NCBI GenBank assembly: GCA_946480925.1
Contig: CAMLLU010000108.1
Coordinates: forward strand, 1 to 12,821
Length of the DNA: 12,821 bases
DNA from: an uncultured Rivibacter sp.
GTDB lineage: Bacteria > Pseudomonadota > Gammaproteobacteria > Burkholderiales > Burkholderiaceae
Direction: 5' to 3'
Positions 1 through 6,346 of this stretch are shown piece after piece (within the stretch, counting starts at the first letter, position 1; each line of letters starts with the position of its first letter). The notes below the pieces were generated by a model. That model was not told the origin of the DNA. It worked only from the letters and a program-made list of their open reading frames with translations, and ran no database searches. The translations under genes and the position numbers were made by a program.

Positions 1-36
1 TGCAGCCCAAGCCGTCAAGAACGCTGGTCGCGCCAT
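1..36 (-). CDS. possible 5' end of a leftward gene, cut by the window edge
   Basis: Read on the minus strand, an ATG at 36-34 is preceded by a perfect GGAGG (plus-strand positions 43-47) with a 6-nt spacer, and the frame stays open to the edge. Only twelve residues are visible (MARPAFLTAWAA), too few to identify a family. The ribosome-binding site and spacing are the only support. If real, this gene is divergent from the OLD-type nuclease gene. An overlapping minus-strand frame through the ATG three bases away is less well placed relative to the GGAGG. Confidence 0.35.
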   Translation of the reverse strand, partial: MARPAFLTAWAA

Positions 37-794
37 TCATATCCTCCACTGGTATCAAGCTCGTCCGGCAATTATTCGGCATTGATATCGGGCGAATGGC
101 TGGCGCTTGCTGATTTCCGCCGTCTTGAATGGTCGGTTCGGCGACGTGGTCAGCGAGTTCTGTGCTGTTGATCAGCCTACATGCGAGGGCTCAAGCAAAT
201 TCCGGAACCGGCCAGGAGCTGGCGCTCGATTCCAGCGAGCGAACTACAGCACAGCAGTGCAGCGGGTGCTGTCGGATGCAGTCAACCGTCGTACTCACGG
301 TCTCGCGCACATACCGGCCATTGCGGCACGTAGACGCCAGCAAGTTCAATGGCGTGTAGGTGCTGAACTGCTGACACACGCGAGACGCAGCCGCGTCCTC
401 CGTCGTCGGCAGGCTCCGTTCGTTATCCCAACGAACTTTCGCGAGCAATCCGTTGCTGCCCGTCACCGCATCAAGGACCGTTAGCTCAGTGAGGTACTGC
501 AACTTGGTCCGGCGAGTGGCGGCTCTGGAGCGTGGGCTGTGGCAATCGAACTCGTCTGGCACCAGCCTCGGTTCTCAGTCAGGCCAACGGCAGACATGCT
601 GCCGTCCACCCTGGACGCGATGGCGCGGCGCTGTCAACTCCAGAGTCCATTCTTATTCGCCGACGTTGGCCACCTGCGTAGACCCGACCCTGCCGCCTAC
701 CTTCCGAACGGGGTGTCTTGGGCGCTTTCCTGGGGCCGTCCCGGTGCCGGGCGGTCGCTATCATGGATAGAAGAAGCACACGGGGAGAGAGTCC
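37..794. other. about 760 bp without a convincing gene, upstream of the defence pair
   Basis: No frame here has the composition of the neighbouring genes. Open frames on both strands at about 107-562 are rich in Arg, Ser and Cys and lack recognisable motifs. The minus-strand frame from 562 down to base 1 is interrupted by a single stop (191-193), so a decayed gene is possible but unproven. Small inverted repeats are present, such as ACAGCAC/GTGCTGT at 246-252/266-272, but nothing resembles a tRNA, CRISPR array or known structured RNA. GC is moderate (60% at 241-300), like the defence genes and unlike dctA. The last 60 bp probably hold the promoter and ribosome-binding site of the next gene. 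Confidence 0.5.
740..790 (+). promoter_or_regulatory. putative promoter and ribosome-binding site of the OLD-type nuclease gene
   Basis: A good -10 match, TATCAT, lies at 759-764. No clear -35 is present at the expected distance. Instead a small dyad, CCCGG-TG-CCGGG, sits at 740-751, where a regulator could bind. A purine-rich Shine-Dalgarno stretch (GGGGAGAGA, 782-790) is followed by a 4-nt spacer and the ATG at 795, which supports that start. The promoter call is weak; the ribosome-binding site is convincing. Confidence 0.3.
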
Positions 795-2411
795 ATGAAG
801 TTTGCCGCAGCCGTGGGTGGAGACGGATCGCTGGCCGGCGCCGACATCTCGCACCTGTGCATCCGCAAGGTGGTGCTGTCGAACTTCAAAAAGTTCGAGA
901 CGCTGCAACTCGAGCTCCATTCCGACCTGAACATCTTTGCCGGCGATAACGAAGCGGGCAAGAGCACCGTTCTAACGGCGATTGACCTGACCCTGTCGGC
1001 AAGCCGCAGCAAGGTCGAGACCTTGGGCATAGAGGCGCTCATGCGAAAGGGCGCGGTGGAGGGTTTTCTCAGGGGTGAGAAGAAGCTCGCGAACCTGCCC
1101 ACGCTTTTCGTTGAGGTCTACCTGTCCGAAGTCTGCGACCCCGATCTCAAGGGCCGGTGCAATTCGCGGCACGACAACACGTTTGGTTTGCGGCTGACGT
1201 GCGAGCCGTCTGACGACTACGCGCCTGAGATCCAGGAAGTGCTCGCGGAGAAGGCCGACAACTTCCCGTTCGAGTTCTACGCCATCAAGTTTTCGACCTT
1301 CGCAGGTGCGCCCTATGGTGCGCACGCGAGGCCTGTACGTCACCTATTGATCGACGGCGCTCAGATCGACGCGGAGTACGCACAGCGCGAGTACACCCGA
1401 ACGCTGTATAGGGCACATGCCGCACCTCGCCAGCGTGGTAGTCACGAGAACAAGTACCGACAGTACAAGGACCTCTTTTCTGCCGAGCAACTGGCCGACC
1501 TCAACGCGAAGCTGGAACTGAAGTTCCAAGTGCGCAGTTCAGCCAAATCGAACCTAGAGTCCGACCTGCAAATCGCTGAGGGTGGGGTCCCGCTGGAAGC
1601 ACGCGGCCGCGGCCGCCAGAGCCTCATAAAAACAGAATTCGCACTGAGCAAAGGCACGAAGGCCTCGGAGTCAATCCAGATCCTGCTCATCGAAGAGCCA
1701 GAGAACCACTTAAGCCACGTGAACATGCGCCGCCTGCTCGACGGTCTGGCCAAGCCTGGTGGCAAGCAGCTCTTCGTTTCGACCCACAGCAGCCTAGTGT
1801 GCTCGCGGCTGGACCTGCGCAAGGTCATCATGATGGACGCCGCAGGAAACAAGGCGTCGCTGCGAGATCTGGATTCGGCCACTGCGGACTTCTTCTGCAA
1901 GGCGCCGGACAACAACGTTCTGGAGTTCGCGATGTCGCGCCGCGTCATCCTTGTGGAAGGGGACGCCGAGTTCATCCTTATCGCGGCCTTGTATGAGGCA
2001 TCGACTGGCTCGACCCTCGAAAAAGATGGCATCCACGTCATTGCCGTCGGTGGTACCAGCTTCAAGCGGTACTTGGCGCTGGCCAAGATCCTGGATGTAC
2101 GCACGGCCGTGGTCCGCGACAACGATGGCGACTACCAGAAGCACTGTGTTGACAACTATGCCGACCTGCTTAGTGCCAACACCCAGGTTTTCGCCGACCA
2201 GGACAACGCCCGCTCGACGTTCGAGATCTGCCTGTACAACGACAACAAGGCCGCCTGCGATGAGCTGTTCGGCAATCGTCGCAAGCTCTCGCCGCTCGAA
2301 TGGATGCTGGACAACAAGGCTGAGGCCGCGCTCGCACTGCTGGAGAAACACAAGACCGGCTTGAAGGTCCCCACCTACCTCAGCGACGCGATGGCATGGG
2401 CAAGACAGTAG
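795..2411 (+). CDS. OLD-family ATPase/TOPRIM endonuclease, GajA-like (class 2 OLD)
   Basis: This 538-residue protein joins an ABC/SMC-type ATPase to a C-terminal TOPRIM nuclease, the architecture of overcoming-lysogenization-defect (OLD) nucleases, including GajA of the Gabija anti-phage system. Visible motifs are Walker A GDNEAGKST (50-58), a signature-like GRGRQSL (271-277), Walker B ILLIEEPE (296-303) and an H-loop STHSS (329-333). TOPRIM has the acidic strand VILVEGD (384-390, Glu388) and the DNDGD cluster (442-446), so both active sites look intact. GajA itself is slightly longer, about 580 residues. Its stop overlaps the helicase gene by 16 bp, implying translational coupling, and an adjacent helicase defines class 2 OLD. 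The expected role is cytosolic: nucleotide-gated DNA cleavage during phage infection. Domain assignment is firm; the defence role is inferred from family and context. GC is about 57%, well below dctA. Confidence 0.9.
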   Translation: MKFAAAVGGDGSLAGADISHLCIRKVVLSNFKKFETLQLELHSDLNIFAGDNEAGKSTVLTAIDLTLSASRSKVETLGIEALMRKGAVEGFLRGEKKLANLPTLFVEVYLSEVCDPDLKGRCNSRHDNTFGLRLTCEPSDDYAPEIQEVLAEKADNFPFEFYAIKFSTFAGAPYGAHARPVRHLLIDGAQIDAEYAQREYTRTLYRAHAAPRQRGSHENKYRQYKDLFSAEQLADLNAKLELKFQVRSSAKSNLESDLQIAEGGVPLEARGRGRQSLIKTEFALSKGTKASESIQILLIEEPENHLSHVNMRRLLDGLAKPGGKQLFVSTHSSLVCSRLDLRKVIMMDAAGNKASLRDLDSATADFFCKAPDNNVLEFAMSRRVILVEGDAEFILIAALYEASTGSTLEKDGIHVIAVGGTSFKRYLALAKILDVRTAVVRDNDGDYQKHCVDNYADLLSANTQVFADQDNARSTFEICLYNDNKAACDELFGNRRKLSPLEWMLDNKAEAALALLEKHKTGLKVPTYLSDAMAWARQ

Positions 2412-3427
2412 TTTTTGCCGTTGCCGGCTCCGGCAAGACTACGCGAATCGTCGAAGAGCTCGGCGCAGGCCGTCGTTGCTTGGTGTTCACCTACACCGAG
2501 GAAAACGCCCGGACCTTGTGCAGGAAGATCACCCTGCGCTACGGCGCCATGCCTCCGACAGTCAAGGTGATGACGTATTTCACCTTCCTGCACACCTTCT
2601 GTTTCCGGCCCATCATGGGCTTCAACATGCGAAACCGTGGACTCGGTTTCTCCGACTTGCCGCATCGCGACCGGTTCAAGCAGACAGATGACCGCTACTA
2701 CCTGGACAGCAGCGGCCGGCTGTATCACAGCCGCTTGGCCAAACTGCTGATCGAACGTAACTTGGTCAGCGACGTGATCGAGCGCATCGACCAGTTCTTC
2801 GAGCTTGTTTGCGTGGACGAAGTGCAGGACTTCGGCGGGAACGACTTCAACTTCCTACGCAAATTGGCCGGCGCGCAAGCGGACCTGCTGCTGGTGGGCG
2901 ACTTCAGGCAGCACACCTACGACACGAGCCGTGACCACAGCGTCAACCGCAACCTGCATGACAACTTCAAGGCATATGCCAAGCGCTTTGATGAGGTTGG
3001 TATCAAGGTCGATACGGAATCGCTCTCTCTGAGTCGCCGCTGCAGCCCGGCCGTGTGCGCCTTCATCTCCGAGCGGCTGGGTATCCCCATCGGAACGACA
3101 TCCGATCGCCAAGCATCCGTCATTGAGGTCGAGTCCCAGGACGAAGCCGATACCCTTTGGCGGCGCCGGGATGTCGTGAAGCTGTTCTATCAGGAGCACG
3201 CGCTCTACGGATGCCATTCGCAGAACTGGGGTGCATCCAAGGGCGAGGACCATCACGACGAAGTGTGCGTGGTCCTCAACGCAAACACACTCAAGCTCCA
3301 TCATGGAGGGAAGCTGGGAAATCTGCCGCCGGCTACGCTCAACAAGCTCTATGTGGCCCTATCGCGCTCGCGCGGCAACGTCTATCTGGCCTCGCACGCC
3401 TACCTGGATCGCTACAAGTCCAAGTAG
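2396..3427 (+). CDS. compact UvrD/PcrA-like superfamily 1 helicase, GajB-like partner
   Basis: This 343-residue protein carries the superfamily 1 motifs in order: Walker A GSGKTT (11-16), motif II VDEVQD (140-145), motif III LLVGDFRQHTY (165-175), a motif IV-like SLSRRCSP (211-218), motif V SKGEDHHDEV (281-290) and motif VI LYVALSRSRG (318-327). The Walker A begins almost at the N terminus, so no Q motif is present, and the protein is far shorter than canonical GajB (about 494 residues). The 1B and 2B insertions must be minimal or absent. The start overlaps the nuclease gene by 16 bp in another frame, indicating one operon and a functional pair. By analogy with Gabija it would sense or process DNA ends and activate the nuclease; whether it unwinds DNA is uncertain. 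Confidence 0.85.
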   Translation: MGKTVVFAVAGSGKTTRIVEELGAGRRCLVFTYTEENARTLCRKITLRYGAMPPTVKVMTYFTFLHTFCFRPIMGFNMRNRGLGFSDLPHRDRFKQTDDRYYLDSSGRLYHSRLAKLLIERNLVSDVIERIDQFFELVCVDEVQDFGGNDFNFLRKLAGAQADLLLVGDFRQHTYDTSRDHSVNRNLHDNFKAYAKRFDEVGIKVDTESLSLSRRCSPAVCAFISERLGIPIGTTSDRQASVIEVESQDEADTLWRRRDVVKLFYQEHALYGCHSQNWGASKGEDHHDEVCVVLNANTLKLHHGGKLGNLPPATLNKLYVALSRSRGNVYLASHAYLDRYKSK

Positions 3428-3551
3428 GTTGGGCTGGAGCACATGTTGCAGCACCGGCTCAACTTGGCCGACTAAGGCGGAAGAACTGCTGAACAGCACG
3501 AAGCTGCGGCTCTTCGTGGGGTATCGATAGCCGACTTCCGTACGGCGCAGC
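3428..3551. repeat. convergent intergenic region with an 8-bp inverted repeat
   Basis: The 124 bp between the two converging stop codons hold a perfect inverted repeat, AAGCTGCG at 3501-3508 and CGCAGCTT at 3546-3553. The second arm just enters the final codons of the HEPN gene. A smaller dyad, TGCTG-AA-CAGCA, lies at 3487-3498. The 37-nt loop and lack of a T-run make an intrinsic terminator doubtful, though the position would suit transcription ending from both sides. Confidence 0.3.
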
Positions 3552-4382
3552 TTACGGCGCCAAGTCATCCAGCACGGGCAACTGGTTCCTCTCAATACAC
3601 GCGCGCACCAGTCGTCCCAGGAGCGCTACGGATTCGTTCACGCTGTCACGCGGCTCGCCCTTCATCCTTGCTCCATGCACTGCCTTGGATCGAATGCCAT
3701 ACAGGCGCTTCACGGCGTTGAAAGTCTCGCGCTGCTGATCCAAATTCTCTGGGAAAAGAAACTTTGCCGCGTACAAGCTAACGCGGAATGTGATTTCCGA
3801 ATCAACGCCGAACAGGCCCTCAATTCCTGCCCATAAGAGGGCTAGTTGAGCTCGGGGCAGAGTGTGCCAGTGATATGTAGCGAGGCAGTGCACCGCGTTC
3901 TGAAAACGGTGTTCATCTAGAAGCTCTTGCGCACATCCAAAGTAAGTTTCGAGCCAGCAGCAGTCGTCCTCCTTCAGGGCTAGGCCTTCACCCTCAGGTG
4001 GTTCAAAGACGCGGTAGTGAATGATGTTCAACCGACTTGATTCGGTGAACCGCTCTAGCGCGCACGACGACTGCAGGCCACAGTTGACTGGGACCGTGTA
4101 GATGGCGCTCAGCAAGAGCACGTCCCACAGCGCATTCCATGCGCGAGTGGCGACGTCGCTGCTACCGCGACCGGAGACCCGTAGCTGGCACTGAACCCAC
4201 GGCAGCAGTAGCAACGCAAACTGTTGGTCCAATAAGTCCAGTTTCGACAAGAACGGGCGCGGGCCTACACCATCGTCGACCGGCAATAGTTCAATGCCTT
4301 GAACCAGCCTCACAGGTCGAGGTATCGTCACTCCGCTGATGAGCAAATACGTTGACCTTCCCCCACCCATGACGCGCGGCAT
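3552..4382 (-). CDS. HEPN-domain protein (ApeA-like HEPN), putative RNase or defence accessory
   Basis: This 276-residue protein is recognised by its C-terminal half. A helical stretch with AGIEGLFG (185-192) leads into LYGIRSKAVHG (227-237), which contains R231-x4-H236. That is the R-x4-6-H signature of HEPN nucleases, and the surrounding pattern resembles the ApeA-like HEPN family. HEPN proteins commonly cleave RNA as toxins or abortive-infection effectors. The N-terminal 150 residues are not recognised and might sense a trigger or bind a partner. The start is supported by AAAGG with an 8-nt spacer on the minus strand (about 4391-4395). The gene is convergent to the OLD-helicase pair, so it is not in the same operon, but it shares that block's low GC (53% at 3781-3840). 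No antitoxin is evident next to it. The HEPN call is fairly sure; RNase activity is inferred. Confidence 0.7.
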   Translation of the reverse strand: MPRVMGGGRSTYLLISGVTIPRPVRLVQGIELLPVDDGVGPRPFLSKLDLLDQQFALLLLPWVQCQLRVSGRGSSDVATRAWNALWDVLLLSAIYTVPVNCGLQSSCALERFTESSRLNIIHYRVFEPPEGEGLALKEDDCCWLETYFGCAQELLDEHRFQNAVHCLATYHWHTLPRAQLALLWAGIEGLFGVDSEITFRVSLYAAKFLFPENLDQQRETFNAVKRLYGIRSKAVHGARMKGEPRDSVNESVALLGRLVRACIERNQLPVLDDLAP

Positions 4383-4591
4383 CGTGCGGACCTTTGGACG
4401 ATGAACTGAACGATGAGCGTAACAGCCCCCATCGGTCCTTTCTTCGGGCGTCGGGAGTGAGTCGGAGTTCCAGTTTGTTGCCTTCGCATATGGCCGTTGG
4501 GCGGTCTTAAATGGTGCGTCGGCTGATGAACGTCAAGTTCGGAGGTGGGCCGGTCTGTCGTTCCCACAAACTCTGACTGACCGGTTTCGTT

Positions 4592-4612
4592 GGCCGCCGC
4601 CACGCGGCGGCC
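4592..4612. repeat. perfect 9-bp stem with 3-nt loop
   Basis: GGCCGCCGC and GCGGCGGCC flank the loop CAC. No T-run follows on either strand (the next bases are TAGATCGACC to the right), so it lacks the second half of an intrinsic terminator. It lies upstream of the HEPN gene and of dctA, so it could insulate the two transcription units, act as a cruciform-type site, or be a relic. The structure is certain; a function is not. Confidence 0.5.
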
Positions 4613-4695
4613 TAGATCGACCGACCGCCCCCAGCCTCCTGCTGCAGTTCGCCACCGCGAGCCGCACGGCAGCACTGGGTCGAACGGAGATGTTG

Positions 4696-4812
4696 ATGTG
4701 CGCCGTTCGGCACCCCCGTGCCTCGGCGATCCCGTCGCCGAAATTCCCCGATCAGTTCGAATCGTTGGATGACCTCGCGTTGCCGAAACATGCAGGTTCA
4801 GCGAAGCAATGA
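4696..4812 (+). CDS. possible small 38-residue ORF of unknown function
   Basis: A GGAG at 4686-4689 precedes the ATG at 4696 with a 6-nt spacer, and the frame closes at TGA 4810-4812. The product starts MCAVRHPRAS and ends HAGSAKQ. It has no motif, signal peptide or membrane segment. It may be a fragment of a decayed gene or chance, since 38 codons are not unusual at this GC. It lies just upstream of the dctA promoter region. Confidence 0.15.
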   Translation: MCAVRHPRASAIPSPKFPDQFESLDDLALPKHAGSAKQ

Positions 4813-4887
4813 CACGCGCTGCACGCCGGCGCGCTTTTCAGTTTTGATCCAGCCGCAAAGATCCCGCGGGCAAACCCCCATGGGCCG

Positions 4888-4922
4888 TTGGAAACGCTTG
4901 CCTACATTGCTTGTATGCAAGC
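4888..4922 (+). promoter_or_regulatory. putative dctA promoter with FadR-like operator
   Basis: TTGGAA (4888-4893) and TTGTAT (4911-4916), separated by 17 bp, could be -35 and -10 elements, although the -10 is poor. Over the -10 lies the near-palindrome CTTGTATGCAAG (4910-4921), symmetric at five of six base pairs and flanked by a further G/C pair. GntR/FCD regulators often bind sites of the type TTGTATACAA, and such a regulator is encoded just after dctA. Binding here would repress dctA. The palindrome is seen directly; its reader is inferred. Confidence 0.4.
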
Positions 4923-4983
4923 TTGTGGGCAAACTGCGCCCCCGAGCTGCTTCCTCCGCCAGCCGTAGTTTTGGAGAGCACAC

Positions 4984-6318
4984 ATGCCTCGCATTTTGCG
5001 TTCCCTGTTTGGCCAGGTGCTCCTGGCCCTCGTCGCCGGCGTGATCGTCGGCTTCTTGTGGCCCGAGGCGGCCACGAAGTTGAAGCCGCTGGGTGACGGC
5101 TTCATCAAGCTCATCAAGATGATCATTCCGCTCATCGTGTTCTGCGTGGTGGTGCACGGCATCGCCAGCGCGGGCGACCTGAAGCGGGTGGGGCGCGTGG
5201 GCGTCAAGGCCATCGTCTACTTCGAGGTGGTCACCACCATCGCGCTGGGGCTGGGGTTGGTGCTGGCCTTCATGTTCGAGCCCGGCGTGGGCATGAACGT
5301 GGACCCGAAGGCGCTGGACGCCGCGGCCATGGGTACCTACGCCGAAAACGCCAGCAAGCTCACCGGCGGCGGCACGGTGGACTTCCTGCTGAAGCTCATC
5401 CCCACCACGGTGGTCAACGCCTTCGCCACCGGCGACGTGCTGCAGGTGCTGCTGTTCTCGGTGCTGTTCGGCTGCGCGCTGGCCATGCTGGGCGAGCGCG
5501 GCGCGCCGGTGGCCACCTTCATCGACACGCTGTCGCACGTGCTGTTCAAGGTGATGGGCATCATCATCAAGCTGGCGCCGCTGGGCGTGCTGGGCGCCAT
5601 CGCCTTCACGGTGGGCAAGTACGGCATCGGCTCGCTCAAGCAGCTGGGCGCGCTGGTGGTGCTGTTCTATGCCTCGGTGATCTTCTTCGTGTTCGTGGTG
5701 CTGGGCACGATCATGCGGCTGTGCGGCCTGAGCCTCTTCAAGCTGCTGAAGTACCTGCGTGAAGAGCTCGCCATCGTGCTGGCCACCACGTCGTCCGACA
5801 GCGTGCTGCCGCAGGTCATGGCCAAGCTCAAGCGCCTGGGCATCCGCGACTCGACGGTCGGCCTCGTCATCCCCACCGGCTACTCGTTCAACCTCGACGC
5901 GTTCTCGATCTACATCACGCTCGCCGCCGTGTTCATCGCGCAGGCCACCAACACGCCGATCTCGATGACGGACCTGCTCACCATCCTGGCGATCTCGCTG
6001 GTCACGTCGAAGGGGGCGCACGGCGTGCCGGGCTCGGCCATCGTGGTGCTGGCCGCCACCTTGCACGCCATCCCGGCCATCCCGGCGATCGGCCTGGTGC
6101 TCGTGCTGTCGGTGGACTGGTTCATGGGCATCGCACGGGCTCTGGGCAACCTGGTCGGCAACTGCGTGGCCACCGTGGCCGTGGCGCGTTGGGAGGGCGA
6201 CATCGACATGGCCAAGGCCCGCGCCACGCTCAATGGCGAGCCGCATGAGGTGGTCGATATCGAAGAAGACGAACCACAGGCTGCAGCCGTGCAGCCTGCA
6301 ACCGCACCTGTGCGTTAA
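4984..6318 (+). CDS. dctA: C4-dicarboxylate:cation symporter DctA
   Basis: A 444-residue inner-membrane carrier of the dicarboxylate/amino acid:cation symporter family (GltPh fold), expected to import succinate, fumarate or malate with cations. Hydrophobic segments fill residues 7-405. The family signatures are present: the HP1 serine-rich tip ATTSSDSVLP (267-276), the TM7 motif PTGYSFNLDA (297-306), the HP2 tip SKGAHGVPGS (342-351) and the TM8 residues Asp378, Arg385 and Asn389. Several positions differ from textbook DctA: NLDAF instead of NLDGT, VPG instead of VTG in HP2, and DWFMGIARALGN instead of the DRFMSE type, so substrate preference may be shifted. The C terminus is a charged, Ala/Pro-rich tail of about 35 residues. 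The start is supported by GGAGAG (4973-4978) with a 5-nt spacer. It probably forms a transcription unit with the following regulator. Confidence 0.92.
   Translation: MPRILRSLFGQVLLALVAGVIVGFLWPEAATKLKPLGDGFIKLIKMIIPLIVFCVVVHGIASAGDLKRVGRVGVKAIVYFEVVTTIALGLGLVLAFMFEPGVGMNVDPKALDAAAMGTYAENASKLTGGGTVDFLLKLIPTTVVNAFATGDVLQVLLFSVLFGCALAMLGERGAPVATFIDTLSHVLFKVMGIIIKLAPLGVLGAIAFTVGKYGIGSLKQLGALVVLFYASVIFFVFVVLGTIMRLCGLSLFKLLKYLREELAIVLATTSSDSVLPQVMAKLKRLGIRDSTVGLVIPTGYSFNLDAFSIYITLAAVFIAQATNTPISMTDLLTILAISLVTSKGAHGVPGSAIVVLAATLHAIPAIPAIGLVLVLSVDWFMGIARALGNLVGNCVATVAVARWEGDIDMAKARATLNGEPHEVVDIEEDEPQAAAVQPATAPVR
6277..6298. repeat. 9-bp hairpin inside the 3' end of dctA
   Basis: CAGGCTGCA and TGCAGCCTG form a perfect stem around the loop GCCG, within codons for the Ala/Pro-rich tail and 20 bp before the dctA stop codon ends. 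No T-run follows, so it is not a standard terminator. It could slow transcription or protect the dctA part of a dctA-regulator message. Confidence 0.4.
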
Positions 6319-6346
6319 AGCCACTCCGCTAAAGTCCGCGCCCATC

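Larger units (their letters stand above)
4383..4983. other. about 600 bp mosaic intergenic region, likely island/core junction
   Basis: No open frame here looks like a conserved gene. The left part continues the lower-GC accessory block and the right part carries the regulatory region of dctA. The junction between them is not marked by a visible tRNA, integrase or direct repeat. It includes a strong hairpin at 4592-4612 and a 38-codon open frame at 4696-4812. Sequence around 4490-4640 has the look of decayed intergenic sequence rather than a functional element, but this is only an impression. Confidence 0.45.

Noticed and set aside
107..484. 125-residue open frame on the plus strand
   Set aside because: It is Arg/Ala-rich with no ribosome-binding site or motif and overlaps open frames on the other strand; chance is the simplest explanation.
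763..798. 11-residue leader peptide frame whose TGA overlaps the ATG of the OLD-type gene
   Set aside because: It starts inside the likely -10 element, so it would not be on the transcript, and it has no ribosome-binding site.
4888..4901. TTGG...TTGC resembling a sigma-54 promoter of dctA
   Set aside because: The GG and GC elements are 10 bases apart instead of the required 12.
6233..6346. Upstream in-frame start for the GntR regulator
   Set aside because: It would add 38 residues encoded inside dctA that do not resemble a GntR N terminus.
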